Assembly: GCA_963691815.1 (NCBI GenBank)
Contig: OY829660.1
Span: forward strand, 27,902,172-27,966,171
Direction of reading: 5' to 3'
Length of the DNA stretch: 64,000 bases
Source of the DNA: Echiichthys vipera
Taxonomy: Eukaryota > Chordata > Actinopteri > Perciformes > Trachinidae
The notes beneath the pieces were generated by a model, which made no database searches, was not told the origin of the DNA, and saw only the letters and a program-made list of their open reading frames with translations. Each line of letters begins with the position of its first letter. Position 1 is the stretch's first letter. Shown here piece after piece: positions 1 through 11,159 of the stretch. Made by a program: the position numbers and the translations under genes.

Positions 1-734
1 AGTGGTGGGGCAGAGGGTCCTCGAGGTCCGCTAGCTTGCTCGGAACAAAGCAGATGCTTTGTCATATGTGGAAATGGTCATTAACAGGTGCATATAGTGA
101 AGTCAGAAAACACTGGATCTCGAGTCACACACTGTGTTAAAATGTCCATTTAGCGATTTCTATGCAAAACTCTTTTAACAGACAGAATATCAGCCGCCAT
201 TCAGGACTTTAACTGTTAAGGCTGCGGTCTAAACATAAACTCCGGCCAGTCCGGGGCTGTTAGAGCACAGCTATACAATTAGCACCACATCAACTCACGG
301 TTATCCAGATAACATGACAGTGACTTGTCCGTAGTGAAATCAAAAGCCTCCACGGCCATCAGGTCCCTTTTGTGCAGGTGCATGTTATGAAGGGGGGCTT
401 GCACTTGGCTGTGTAAAGTCTGAGTCATAGCGGGGGAGGGGTGTGACTGTGTACCTGTCTAACATTCAGGTCGATGCCAGCAGTGTGGGGGGGATGGTAT
501 CCTTGTTGTTACCACATGAATGAGCGTGCTTCTAAATCAAAACTTTTTGTATCATTGCAACTTAAGAGTTTAATCTTATCTAGTGCCTGTCTGTTAACTT
601 TAAAATATTGATAGAAAATTCCAGAATCAGGTAGGAATTCTGCTTTCTACTTCAAACACAAGAGAAAAATGTGTCTGTCAACAAGGGGCTCGGACCCGCG
701 ACGGTATTTCTATACGTGTGTGTGTTGCGTCCCA
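1..734. other. Intergenic stretch, no gene seen
   Basis: No convincing coding region, RNA gene or element with recognisable ends was found in this opening stretch. The one noteworthy item is a 36-bp sequence at 71-106 that recurs at 2856-2891 and is listed separately. Confidence 0.5.
71..106 (+). repeat. 36-bp direct repeat, left copy
   Basis: The segment starting GAAATGGTCATTAACAGG recurs at 2856-2891 with one visible mismatch (A to G) and in the same orientation. The two copies bracket the tRNA-Asn gene, a PLE scrap and a decayed reverse transcriptase. They could be remnants of a terminal repeat or of an older dispersed repeat; similarity appears to stop outside these 36 bases. Confidence 0.6.
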
Positions 735-808
735 GTCTCTGTGGCGCAATTGGTTAGCGCGTTCGGCTGTTAACTGAAAGGTTGGTGGTTCAAGCCCACC
801 CAGGGACG
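735..808 (+). tRNA. tRNA-Asn (GUU anticodon)
   Basis: This is a 74-nt tRNA decoding AAY codons as asparagine. The acceptor stem pairs G735-C807 through G741-C801 (GTCTCTG with CAGGGAC) and includes one G-T wobble. The anticodon GTT lies at 769-771 in the loop CTGTTAA, closed by a TTCGG/CTGAA stem with one wobble pair. The T arm reads GGTGG-TTCAAGC-CCACC and the discriminator base is G808. The sequence is nearly that of vertebrate tRNA-Asn genes. No intron is present and CCA is not encoded, as expected for a eukaryotic nuclear tRNA. The intact cloverleaf argues for a functional gene rather than a SINE. Confidence 0.95.
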
Positions 809-929
809 AGTATCTGTTTTTCCCATTTGAGATATACTTTGTTTTAATTCCCTAATGTCTGATGGGTGAAGAGGAGAGGAACATATAGGAGTATATATGG
901 TTCGAGACCACTCAAGGATGGGTACTTGT

Positions 930-1215
930 AATGGTCAAACAACATAGTCATCCTGTATGTGGCTGGGGTATCAGAGAAACTCAGGAGGATCTTCAACAAA
1001 CAATGCATCCCTGTGTATTTCAAACCCAGTAAGACACTCAGACAGAGAGGAGTATCCAAGGACAAAACACCACACACCCACAAAAGCAATCTGGTTTATG
1101 CTTTCCAATGCACTGAGGAATGCAAAGATCTTTACATTGGAGAAACAAAACAACCAACACAGGAGAGCTAACTCCTCAGGCCTGGAATCTGCTGTCCTCT
1201 TACATCTCAGAAAGC
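930..1215 (+). mobile_element. Penelope-like element fragment (GIY-YIG region)
   Basis: The translation around 957-1170 has the conserved stretch before and inside the GIY-YIG endonuclease of Penelope-like elements, with LVYAFQC followed by DLYIGETKQP. It aligns base by base with the copies at 22810-23749 and 23742-25430. Relative to those copies about 21 bases are missing just after the YIGETKQP motif, which shifts the frame. This is a short broken remnant that abuts another reverse transcriptase fragment. Confidence 0.8.
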
Positions 1216-1219
1216 AGGC

Positions 1220-2640
1220 ATTTCCGGCTTCTCAGGATGTAGTGTCATCTGGCATCAGATTCTGGTTGCCAAGAAGGAGGGGAAAGATCTCCAGATGGTG
1301 TTCCTGGATCTTTCGAATGCCTTTGGCTCAGTCCCTCACAACCTCCTGTGGACAGCCTTTGACCACTTCAGAGTCCCCTCAGCTCTTACAATCCTGGTCA
1401 AGGCCTACTTCCAGGATATCCAGCTCTGCGTGACAACATCAGAGTACACCACAGCGTGGCAACATCTGCAATTGGGAATCATGGCCGGCTGCACCATCTC
1501 CCCGCTGGCCTTCACCTTAGCCATGGAGGTCATCATACGGGCCTCTCGATGGGTGGTTGACGGACAGCAAAATGGATCTGGGCTGAGGCTGCCGCCAGTC
1601 ATAGCCTATATGGATGAACTCACGGCATTGACCACGACCAAGGCTTGCACAGTACGGCTGCTAGGAAAACTCCAGGACAACATCGAGTTGGCTCGCATGA
1701 AGATCAAGCGGAGCAAGTCCAGGAGCATCTCCATTGTCAAGAGGAAACTGTCAGACCACCGCTTCCACATTGGCGAGAAACCCATTCCAACTGTCTCCGA
1801 GAAACCTGTGAAGAGCCTAGGTCGCTGGTATGATGCGTCCCTCAGAGACAACGAGCAGGTGGAGCAGCTCAGGAAGGAGTTAGCCAGTGGTCTGGAGAAC
1901 ATCGACAGAACCCTGCTTCTGGGCAAGCTGAAGCTCGGGTGCATGCAGTTTGGACTACTCCCACGTCTGCTGTGGCCACTAACCCTCTATGAAGTTCCAA
2001 TCTCAAAGGTGGAAAACCTGGAGAGACTGGTTAACTCATATGCAAGGAAATGGCTTGGCCATCCCAGGTGGCCACCGTAAGGAAGTGGACCCCGTTCGCT
2101 GCAACTGAGCAGGCAGAGGCAGCACTCAGGCACAGGGACATCGTGGGCCGAGTTCAGGAAGGGAGGAGTAGTCTTGGTCTCGTGGCCAGCACACCGGCCT
2201 AGAGTAAGGCCAATCCGGCTGAGAGACGCATGCTGGTTGTCCAGGAGGTACGGCGGGAAGAGGAAGCAGGAAGGCGCGCACAAGCTGTGATGCAGGCAAA
2301 GCAAGGGCAGTGGATGGCATGGGAAGGAGTAGAAAAGAGGAAGATCTCCTGGAAAGATCTGTGTGAGACGGAGACATTCAGGGCAACCTCTACCATCAGG
2401 GCTGCCTATGATGTATTGCCCCCTCCTGCAAACCTAAGCCAATGGTATGGCGAAGACCTCACGTTCCCCCTATGTCCAAGTCCGGCAACACTGCGGCACA
2501 TCTTGGTGGGATACAGTACCAGCCTCGACGAGGGCCGTTACACCTGGCGCCTCACTTCAGTGGAGCTCACACAGTAAAAGCACCACAAAAAGACTAGAAA
2601 CTGCGGCAGACCGGATCCGTCCGGACAGGGATTAAACCAG
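1220..2640 (+). pseudogene. Decayed non-LTR-type reverse transcriptase
   Basis: A long reading frame (about 1250-2080) shows reverse-transcriptase palm motifs: VFLDLSNAFGSVPHNLL, GIMAGCTISPLAFTLAMEV, and the catalytic box as AYMDELTAL. The family normally has YMDD there, so the second aspartate is Glu and catalysis is doubtful. Further conserved motifs follow: KSRSISIVK, SEKPVKSLGRWYDASL and GLLPRLLWPLTLYEVP. After residue GHPRW a block of roughly 75 residues is missing and the frame shifts. The tail resumes at about 2090-2577 with KQGQWMAWEGVEKRKISW and a zinc-ribbon-like end (CPSPATLRHIL, GRYTWR). It resembles a reverse transcriptase type often annotated as R2-like in fish; I do not assign a clade. 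The 5' part is missing. Confidence 0.8.
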
Positions 2641-2855
2641 TGGACGGCATCCGACTGGTGATACAGTTACGTTAGTTAACAGCAGCGTAATCGAGCCCTA
2701 ACGTTACATGTTTGAGCGATCTGATTAGGAATCCGAGGATGAAGCAGAAACCCTAGCGGATGTAAATCATTCATCTCAGCCGGTCACTGAATGGTGAGTT
2801 ACTAAATGCTCTGCTTTCATATTTCTCCTGAGTACCGTTCGAATAGTTAGAAATA

Positions 2856-2891
2856 GAAATGGTCATTAACGGGTGCATATAGTGAAGTCAG
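2856..2891 (+). repeat. 36-bp direct repeat, right copy
   Basis: This is the partner of 71-106, identical except for one base. It lies about 215 bases downstream of the reverse-transcriptase remnant. Nothing else recognisable was seen between 2642 and 3190. Confidence 0.6.
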
Positions 2892-3194
2892 TAACTCATT
2901 GACAAGTTTAACCATATATTGTACTTACAGTAGCTGTGGAGAGGAACCAGATGATGCCAACTGGCAGAAAACGTGTGCCATCAGGTGGTCACACCGGTGT
3001 GACTCTCATCTCTCCCCCTCAGTGACTTACATTATATATTTGCTATTATTTATACATTATGCTTGATTTACTTTTTGTTTCATACCATACTACATTCTAC
3101 ACTAGACTTACTGTATTATTACTGTATATATAAAATTATACTTTAATATATACATACTATACTGCCGACCGCCCCCCTGCCGCTCTACGGCAGT

Positions 3195-3475
3195 GCATCA
3201 CGGCAGTAAGTCGGGGGACTGCTCTTGTTAACTGTAGACACCAGTGGGCAGCAGTATGCTTGAAATCTACTGACAGGATTGAAGGAAAATACACCCTCCG
3301 ACCACAAAGTGGGGTGCAATGACAGAGTGGCGCTGTCCTTATTTCTGCATGTTGACTCCACAGGAACCAAGCAGCTGAAGAAGTAACATGACAGACAGCT
3401 ACAGTCAGCTGAAAACAATACCCGAAAGCGGAGATAACCGTGTCTTGTCATGTTTCTGGTGAATGAAACTCACAG
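3195..3475 (-). repeat. Dispersed repeat, outer inverted copy (left)
   Basis: On the minus strand this matches 25490-25800 on the plus strand. Shared landmarks are ACATGRCAAGACACGG, CTTCTTCAGCTGCTTGG and TTTGTGGTCGGAGGGTG. The two copies differ by scattered substitutions and small indels. No coding capacity is evident and the family is unidentified. Confidence 0.7.
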
Positions 3476-5334
3476 GACTTCATCAATGGTAAGACGGCAC
3501 ATGACTGTCCTGTTGTCTGTCAATTTCATTTTTTTTTTTTAAATCAGTCTGTTTGTCTAGCTAAATGGGCACACAAAAAACTCTTTCTGTCTCATCTCCA
3601 GCCTTTTTACGCAAACCACAAAGAAATAATCTCCAACTATTTAAGCCCGTTATTGAACAGTTCTCCACATCCATTACGCAATAAACACACGATCAAAAGA
3701 ACACTTTCCATCCCCCGCCTTGCAAAAATACTACGGTGTGATGTTAAACTGCATGAATAGATACTGTACAAAAGTGAGAGCAGCGGCACCATGCACTTAT
3801 TTTAAGCTACAGGCAGGTCACTCTGGACGAATGTCCAGAGTTGAGAATGTCTGTGTGGGCATGCATCAGCGAAAGGTGTGTGAGTCTTTTCTGGGTCATG
3901 GTGCTGCATACCCGTGTCTTCAAAAGACACACAATCCAAAATGCGTTTCAGTGCCACATTTCTTCCTCTTCTGTCATTAGACAATGTGCATTTACTAGTC
4001 TGCTGCTGCTATGGATGTTTGCTGATGGAACGAGCAGGGAACCTCTTTACTCAGCGTCCAGTAGCCTGCCTGACGTTGACAACGGAACTTCTGTGAACCT
4101 GTGTTGATTAGGCCTCAAAATAATTCAATTCAAATCCAAAATACACCTAATAGCCTACATGTGTCGAAATCGTTTTACCAAAATATTGATAGGAAATTTA
4201 TAAATTGTGGGAATATTTTTAATGAATTTTTAATTCGGGAGAACTGTTGGTGAGAGGGAGGACTATATTGATTTTCAATCAAGATTCCAGCGCAGCTGCA
4301 GACAATTTCAGCGAGGCGGCCACCTCAAAATATATAATAAAGGAAAAACCCTGTAAAATAATGTCCACTATGAAATTAAGACTCTGTAATGTGTAACTAT
4401 ACTGTAAAAGTGTGGCAGGAAATTTAATGAAGTGCTGTGATTCATTCCTGGAATGTTTTCATCTTGTTTCTCCCATTACTCGTTTGTACCATATCTCTGT
4501 ACTCTGGACTGAATCTGGACTGCTCACATTTGCCACCTGGTGTGCACTGCAGCTACTGCAGCCACTGAAACTAACACCTGAATAAATCATGACTGACCCT
4601 CTTTAAAGTGTAATTCCAGCGCAAAATCATCCCATAGTCTTCTTTAGCATTTACATACATCAAATAAGCCAAGACAGTTTTTTTTCGTGTATGAAGTATT
4701 TACAGAGAAAACTGGTAGACTGATTAGCTCGGGGCATTGCGGTGAAGGCATCAAAACATCTTTTTTAACCACTAATACTGCTCAAAATAACACCAAACCT
4801 CTGCATTAGCATGAGAAGAGTCCCTACACAGAAAACAAGCATCCGCCCTGCGAAGGGAATATTTTACTGGCTCGTTGAAGAGCAGCCTATGTAAAAAAGT
4901 AATTCCTGGCCGTAGTGGCTGATGTTTACTACTGTACTCTCTCGCATCTCCGTGCAACACAGTCTGTCAAATAATGGCGTGCTTGGAGACTTGCAACAAA
5001 GCTCCGCTCCACTCTTTTTGTGCATTAACATCTCGGCGCACTGGCACGCTCTACAACCCTCTACAACCCTCAGGCATGTCATGTGCTTTGCATCACTCTA
5101 TTCTGGCTCAAAATAATAATAATACTAATTAATAAAACCTGTCTTGGTTTCAGCTTTTCAATGCCCAAATAATGTCCAAGTTTTCCAAAATCAGCTAAAA
5201 ATAAAAATAATTCATCCAAATGAATCCAGTGCGCTCAGTAGATAATGCAGGAACTGACTCCAAAGAGGAACAAAGATGCAAAAAGACAGAGAGACAAACA
5301 CACACGCAACCTAACATGCCGCCATCTTGGATGA
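3476..5334. other. No gene; anonymous repeat-rich DNA
   Basis: No exon or element with clear ends is seen. A 38-base segment at 4773-4810 is nearly the reverse complement of 6920-6957, suggesting fragments of one repeat in opposite orientations. The segment near 4890-4970 (AATTCCTGGCCGTAGTGG) resembles 32540-32600, another member of the same unidentified family. Confidence 0.45.
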
Positions 5335-6695
5335 TCTTTGAGTTGTTGGGATATTAAACCTGACCATGTAAGTACTGTATATAAACTAAAGAACTCCACT
5401 AAGGATCCATCTGTATCATTCAATCATACCGTACATTATCATTAAGGATTTTTTTAAACACATGAATATGTTATTATTTGAACTTTTTTGCATCACTGAC
5501 AACATTCCCACTGGATTATTAACTAAGAGAAAGCTAAGATGCTTACATGTTTTCATTCACTGTTCAAATTAGTCTTTTGGTATGTCTATGCAAATCGATC
5601 CTCTTCTTTTGGAACAAAGGAAGAGGGAGTTTCTTCGTCTTTAGACTCTTAGTCTTTTCTATTGTACTTTCTTTTATTTTGTAACATCGATCTAGTTTAT
5701 TTTTGTCTTAATTGTAACTAAGTAAGTAAGTAACTTTCTTTGATTAATAACATTTTATTAATCAGTCAAACATCGTTTTAAGTTAATGCTCATGTCTTTG
5801 AGAACATGCTTATTTTTATTCCGGCCAGAGGAATTAAGCTTTAGTTAAATCCAGTCTTTAGTCTAGTTACCCTTTAAGGTTATATCAAAATCCAGTATTC
5901 ACCAGGAGCTTGAAAGTGACCAACTGACTCTCTCATTAACCTAATTCAAAGCTGGCGAAGCTGAAGAATCTAGAAAGACTCTTTTTGGCGTAAAGCTAAA
6001 GATTTAGGGTTCCCAAAGAAAGTGACCCTTGACGCGGAATATCTCTTGCCACGGTGTGTTCCCTATCACATGCCGCCCTGTTGGACAGCCCATCAACTCC
6101 TTGGCCTCTGATGAATCCTCTGACGACCTGGTTCTGCCAGCCCTGCACCTCGGGAGAGACCCGGTGTTCTTCCCGTCTGGAAACTACTCTGGAGCTGTGA
6201 ATACACCTCCTTCCTCTTCCTCTTGAGATGACGTTGTTGGTACTTTAATGAGCGGCTATTTAATATTAAACTTTACTTTCCCGCTTTTACCATGCCCATT
6301 CATTTTCTGTTATTCGCATGTGTGCCATTTCATGTTATAATCTATAATGTATTTTGTAGTAAAACCCCCAAAACCCCGAGCTGTTGTCTGTGAGCTTTCA
6401 TTCTGTTTTGAAAAGTTTTGAGGTCACTGTTTTACGAGAACAAAAGTTTTCGGATTAAGATTGAAGGAAATGAATTGATAAAATCAACTGATACATTTAA
6501 TTTATAAGAGAAAATGATAGAAAGTATTCTTTTAATTCTTACAGGTGACTAGGTTTTCTTCGGGCTTAGTCCACATTACCCGTCTGTACGGTGGTGGTGC
6601 CCCTTTTTAACAAGGAATAATTAAGTAGCCTAATTAATACCTAATAAGGTGATTAATTAATTTATTAGAATACGTGTAGTTCTCTCTTCTCTTAT
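5335..6695 (+). repeat. Large dispersed repeat, inner inverted copy (left)
   Basis: The reverse complement of 20885-21990 matches this segment along its length. Landmarks run in the same order: the ATCATACCGTA region near 5420, the CACTGACAACATTCCCA stretch near 5500, GAGCTTTCATTCTGTTTTG near 6390, the AAACCTAGTCACCTG complement near 6550, and the AT-rich end near 6650. A 183-base frame at 6029-6226 has no recognisable protein. The AT-rich end and length could fit an LTR or non-autonomous element, but no terminal motif was established. Confidence 0.7.
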
Positions 6696-7005
6696 AGAGG
6701 AATACAACTGAAAAAAGTATAGTAGACTACAGAGTATACTTCACCCCCTCAAGATTCTTCCTTTTAGATTGACTTTGGTAATCCGCTTGAATGGACTTTA
6801 CAATGAGAGGAGCTGGTACAGAGGTCAGTAGGTAAGTCTTTAAAATACTCTTTTATAAACTCCGGGTTCGCTAAGTATGTTGTTGGTTCTTTCTTTCTTT
6901 TACTGTGAAGGGACTTATTGCTACTGCAGAGGTTTGGTGTTATTCTGAGCAATATTATTGGCTAAAAAACCTGTTTATGTTTATGCATTCACCGCAGTGT
7001 CCTTG

Positions 7006-7254
7006 GGGGAGGGTGACTGTGGCTCAGTGGAAGAGTGTATCGTCCTCCACTCGAGAGATTGGCGGTTTGATCCACACCTCCCCCGGTCAACTTGTCAAAG
7101 TGTCCTTGGGCAAGAACCCAAAATTGCTTGTGTAAATGTGGTGTGAATGGTTAGATTAGATGGTATGTAGATGTCCACTGCAATCAGTGTGAATGGGTGA
7201 ATGTGACAAACACTGTGAAAGCGCCTTGAGCAGTCAGTCCATTTACCATTTAAC
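7006..7254 (+). mobile_element. tRNA-type SINE
   Basis: The head resembles a degraded tRNA gene with an A-box-like GTGGCTCAGTGGAAGAG and a B-box-like GGTTTGATCC. It is followed by the fish-SINE body GTGTCCTTGGGCAAGA and the tail GTGTGAATGGGTGAATGTGA, ending near CAGTCCATTTACCATTT. The tRNA portion cannot fold as a full cloverleaf, so this is a SINE rather than a tRNA gene. Confidence 0.75.
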
Positions 7255-7764
7255 ATCCTGGGCTAATCAGTGTTAGCCACGTCTGGCTGTTAGCATTTCT
7301 CCATTAATAGTTGATCAACAAAAAAATTGTCTTGATGTTTTTTTATGTAAAATAGTGCAGATAAAGACCATGGGAGGATTTTTTGCCAGAATTACACTTT
7401 CATGTAAGATCACTGTCATGCGTATGTTCCTGGGCTCACACACATTGTCAGACAGAAACACAGGCATGAAATTGTGAATCACTGTAACCCCCATACCCTC
7501 CCACACCCACATCTATTTTTTCTGTCTTTTCATTAATGTGTTAGTTACATCCTTCTGCCAGTCTGCTGTTTCTCTATGTGTTGGAAATCATATAGTAAAT
7601 TGAGATATAAAAAAAACAACTAACATGGCGGCATATTTGCATTCAGGGATGGAATGATGCCACATATGATCAATAGCCATTGTTTTAACTCACTTTTTGA
7701 TTGTTAGTAACTTAACAGGCATGATACTAACTTCACTTATTCGCCGGATTTGTTTTTTGCTTTC

Positions 7765-8090
7765 TCGTCTCACAGGTCTGCTGATCGTGGTGGTGCCTGA
7801 TGCCATGGTCCTGCTTGACACTTCCTGCTACTATTACTGTTATTATTAATAAATATTTTTGAATTACCTATTAAATAGCATTATATTCACTTCCATAATA
7901 ATATTGTTACTCCTATTTTTAGTAATATTACAGCTATTATTGCTAATATTCATATCATTCTATCATATTCACCCCCATAATTATTCTTATTCATATTTCT
8001 ATCACCTTAACTGCCATTTTTACCACTATTGATATCATTCTAGTATATTAACTGCCGTAACTTATTAGTCATATTCACATTCTTATAGAT
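7765..8090 (+). mobile_element. L2 3' UTR fragment
   Basis: The start (GGTCTGCTGATCGTGGTGG, then a GCCATGGTCCTGC-like run) matches the reverse complement of the L2 3' UTR at about 51300-51390. The rest degrades into AT-rich sequence with short TATTATTAATA-type repeats. It is non-coding. Confidence 0.55.
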
Positions 8091-8169
8091 ATTTTTACAG
8101 CCAATTGCAATTCTGTGGTTTCTTGCATCCCTGAGACAGTCTTTGTGTCTTTCTGTGTCCACCTGCTTG

Positions 8170-9260
8170 TCTGTTGACATTTTTGACCTCAAGTGACTTA
8201 AGAGAGTAGTACATTTTAAATCTGATGCTACACAAAAACTTATAATGCATCAAAGTCAATATTTTGAATAATCTTTGACATATCAAAGACTGAAAATAAA
8301 TCCCCTAGCCACCCAACATTTGTTATATTGAAAATAACTAGGTTTTTGTGTGTTTTTCCATTAAAAAAAATACTGGCATTGTGAAATCAAACTGGCATTT
8401 AAAGGGTTTAAATCCTGATAATTATTCAATATTTGATAGTTTTGATGGATCAAAAGATTTAACCCAAAGAATCAAAAAAAAAATGTAACTATACAATTTT
8501 TATAGTAGTTTTTGGAAGTGGACATTTTTGTCCTTAATGACTCAAGAGGGTAGTACGTTTTCAAATCTGATGCTAAACAAAAACTAATGATGCATCAAAG
8601 TCAATATTTTGGCTCAAAGATGGAAACCAAAAAGGAGGCCACACACATACATCAAACCAAGCAAAGGCGAAACTGGTGGTGCTGCTCCTGCAGCAGGCCT
8701 GAGTCAGGGAGTGAGCTCCCAGCTGGCAGGCTTCTTATGCCTTCTAGAGGTCCCACATAAAGAAAGTGTGGTTAGTCAATCAAGGCTCTCCATACCTGCC
8801 AGTAAAGCAGTAGAGAAAAAGACTGGCATCAACCAAGACTGATTTAAAAAGAAAATCTCCCAGCCACCCAACATTTGTGTTATGGAATTTAACTCAAATT
8901 TTGTGTTTTCCATAAGCAAGAACAGTTATCTAGTAATTAAACTGGCATTTAAAGGGTTAAATCCCCAAAATGATTGGATGTTTGGTAGTTTTAAACAGGG
9001 CTGAAGTTTTTCAAAAGAGATGTATGCAGAAAAACATAGATTTTATAGCATACTTCGGAAAGTGGACATTTTTGTCCTTAGTGACTGAAGATGGTGGTAA
9101 ATTAGTTTCATTGTGTTCTATCGATCTATTAGAAAAATTTAAATCTCAAAATTTGTCAAGAGAGAGACTGTTACAAAAAAAATTGCCATATGCCATACAC
9201 AGCCAAAATGATGGCCAGATGAAGAGGAAGAATTTGCAAAAATGTCATGATGGTTAATGT
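8170..9260. repeat. Partial tandem array, period about 545 bp
   Basis: Two landmark sets recur in the same order. CCACCCAACATTTG appears near 8312 and 8864, each followed by ACTGGCATTTAAAGGGTT. GGACATTTTTGTCCTTA appears near 8520 and 9063, each followed by a TCAAATCTGATGC-like run; a third, partial copy of that run is near 8216. This implies about 2.3 copies of a unit of roughly 545 bases. Reading frames inside (for example 8609-8842) have no recognisable domain. Confidence 0.6.
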
Positions 9261-9710
9261 CCAAAAACACGGAATCCCACCAAGCACAGTAAAAAAAAAC
9301 ATAGGAAAAGAACTAAAATGAAACAAAAACATCACTACAGGAGAAATTAACAATGAACAAAATGGGAAAAGGGTATATATCAAGACAGGACTAATCACCA
9401 AATGAGACAGTTGGAATGGGCAGGAAACAGAGAGTATATGGGGGATGATGTGGTTGCCAAGACAAGACCATATTTATTAGCTTCTCCCTTACCATCACTC
9501 AGACCTTAAAAAGTAATGTATGGAAATTAATGTATGGATGGCATCAATTGACCTCATCTTCCATTGTTGGGTGTGCAAGTGTCCACATATTCCTCAAGCA
9601 TACAAATGTAAGGAAGGTGACTGAAGAAATGTCAGATAAGATAATTATTTAACCAATATTTATGATTGTAAATTTGAAGAAAGAAAATACTTGGGTCTAC
9701 TTTTCCATCA

Positions 9711-9717
9711 TTAATCC
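9711..9717 (+). promoter_or_regulatory. Possible CRX/OTX-type site upstream of phosducin
   Basis: TTAATCC matches the homeodomain consensus bound by CRX and OTX factors in photoreceptors, and a related CTAATCA lies at 9741-9747. Both are about 110-145 bases upstream of a plausible first non-coding exon. Phosducin is expressed in photoreceptors, so the placement is sensible, but the motif is short and its role here is inferred. Confidence 0.25.
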
Positions 9718-9855
9718 ATAACACTAAGCCTGGTATCACACCTAATCATATGAGACAACATCATATTACAGTGAGTGATAAAGCTTATTCCCTCATCTCT
9801 GTCCCCACCCTTTTCTAAACGTAGGTTCCCCTCTCTCCTGTCTTGTCTCTTGTGT

Positions 9856-9926
9856 TCCCATCTCTTCCGACAGAATAAGCTGTAAAAAAGACCTGACAGA
9901 CATCGGTTCTCACTCAAGAGGCAAAG
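9856..9926 (+). other. pdc: Possible 5' non-coding exon of phosducin
   Basis: The sequence ending GGCAAAG is followed by a consensus splice donor GTAAGT at 9927-9932. The first coding exon has its own acceptor (TATTGCAG ending at 11098), so an upstream non-coding exon is required, and this is the best donor seen upstream of the L2 tail. The 5' limit is a guess. Confidence 0.35.
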
Positions 9927-10659
9927 GTAAGTTTCTCCATACTAAAATACTTTGTGCTACAGGTCACTGTCAAGCAGTTGTTACTTTGTTCAGGAATGTT
10001 TTTTCTAAGCAGCACATCATGATATATGCTTACATCCATTTGTGTATGCTTACATAACCATTGCTTTAGTCAAATTATTTGTTAATGCAGTATTATGAAG
10101 TGCTTTTACTTTTCAAGTCATGTTATGCCATATTTAAAAGTATTGCTGAACTACATTTGAGTTAATTCAAACCAGCCATGCTAGAAATACATTCCTCTGA
10201 CAACATGAAGGAATTAACTACCTCAGACTTAAGTGCATTATCAGTTTCACGACTGACGTAGTGTTGATTAGGGCCCTGTTGTCATTGACACCTCAGCTGT
10301 ATCTAGCTTTCAAGCTAGCACACGGTGTCATATCACACACGCACATACTGTACATAATAAGATGTCCTAGGGATTTGCACATGTCAGACTCTTGGTAATC
10401 TCAGTATAATCTGATTAGTAAACGTCAACCTTGTTCAGAGTAAGTGGTTGTGATAACAATATGTTGCATTGCATAGGAAATGTTGCAAATAGTAAGTTTT
10501 GGATGTGTCACAGTATTGACTATTGCTGTTACGACCATGTTCATAAAAATAATATAAATATTTCATCACTATTTTTTGCCTTTAGTGTTTTCTCACCCAG
10601 GTGCGTTCCTGGATTTTGTTGTCTGGTGGTTTATTTTTACTTTGGCAATTCAGTATGTA

Positions 10660-10830
10660 GACTTCAATTCAATTCAAATCAATTCAATTTTATTTTGTAT
10701 TTGTGTATGAGTGTCAAATCATAACAAAAGTTATCTCAGGACAATTTACAGAGTAGGTAAAGACCACACTCTATGACTTGTCCAGAGAAGGAAAAAATTA
10801 ACATCAAACACATCAAAGGGAAACAACAGG
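10660..10830 (-). mobile_element. L2 3'-end fragment
   Basis: Repeats of AATTC on the plus strand (AATTG on the minus strand) are followed by AATCATAACAAAAGTTATCTC and ACAGAGTAGGTA. This matches the 3' ends of the L2 copies at 30470 and 50764. It is a severely 5'-truncated insertion upstream of the first coding exon of phosducin. Confidence 0.7.
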
Positions 10831-11098
10831 ATTTGATTTTAGTCACCTTTTATTTTGCACAGTTATACCAGGGGGAACATAAAAGACCTGTAGGATAGCT
10901 TAGGGGAATGAGATCAAGTAAAAAAGTGATGAACTCCACACACTCTGAGCACACAATCTACCAAAGAACAAACTCTGGCCATTAACCAACCATCCATATG
11001 AGATAGACTTAACATGGATTTCAGAGGACACATCACCTCATCTGTTCTCTGTACAGCACTGGTAAGGTTATCTACTTTGTGTGTTCTCTGTATTGCAG

Positions 11099-11159
11099 AC
11101 TGCTAGCAGTATGTCTGGCTCTACCCAGGAAGAAGAAGAGTTGCCTTCCAATCATACAG
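11099..11159 (+). CDS. pdc: Phosducin exon with start codon
   Basis: The acceptor TATTGCAG ends at 11098, twelve bases of 5' UTR follow, and ATG is at 11111. The codons encode MSGSTQEEEELPSNHT plus the first base of Gly17. The donor GTCAGA starts at 11160 (phase 1). This start is chosen because it is the only ATG in frame with the next exon and it gives a family-typical acidic N-terminus. Confidence 0.85.

Noticed and set aside
7006..7090. Possible second tRNA gene
   Set aside because: The A- and B-box-like blocks belong to a SINE head; acceptor and anticodon stems do not pair, and the SINE body follows.
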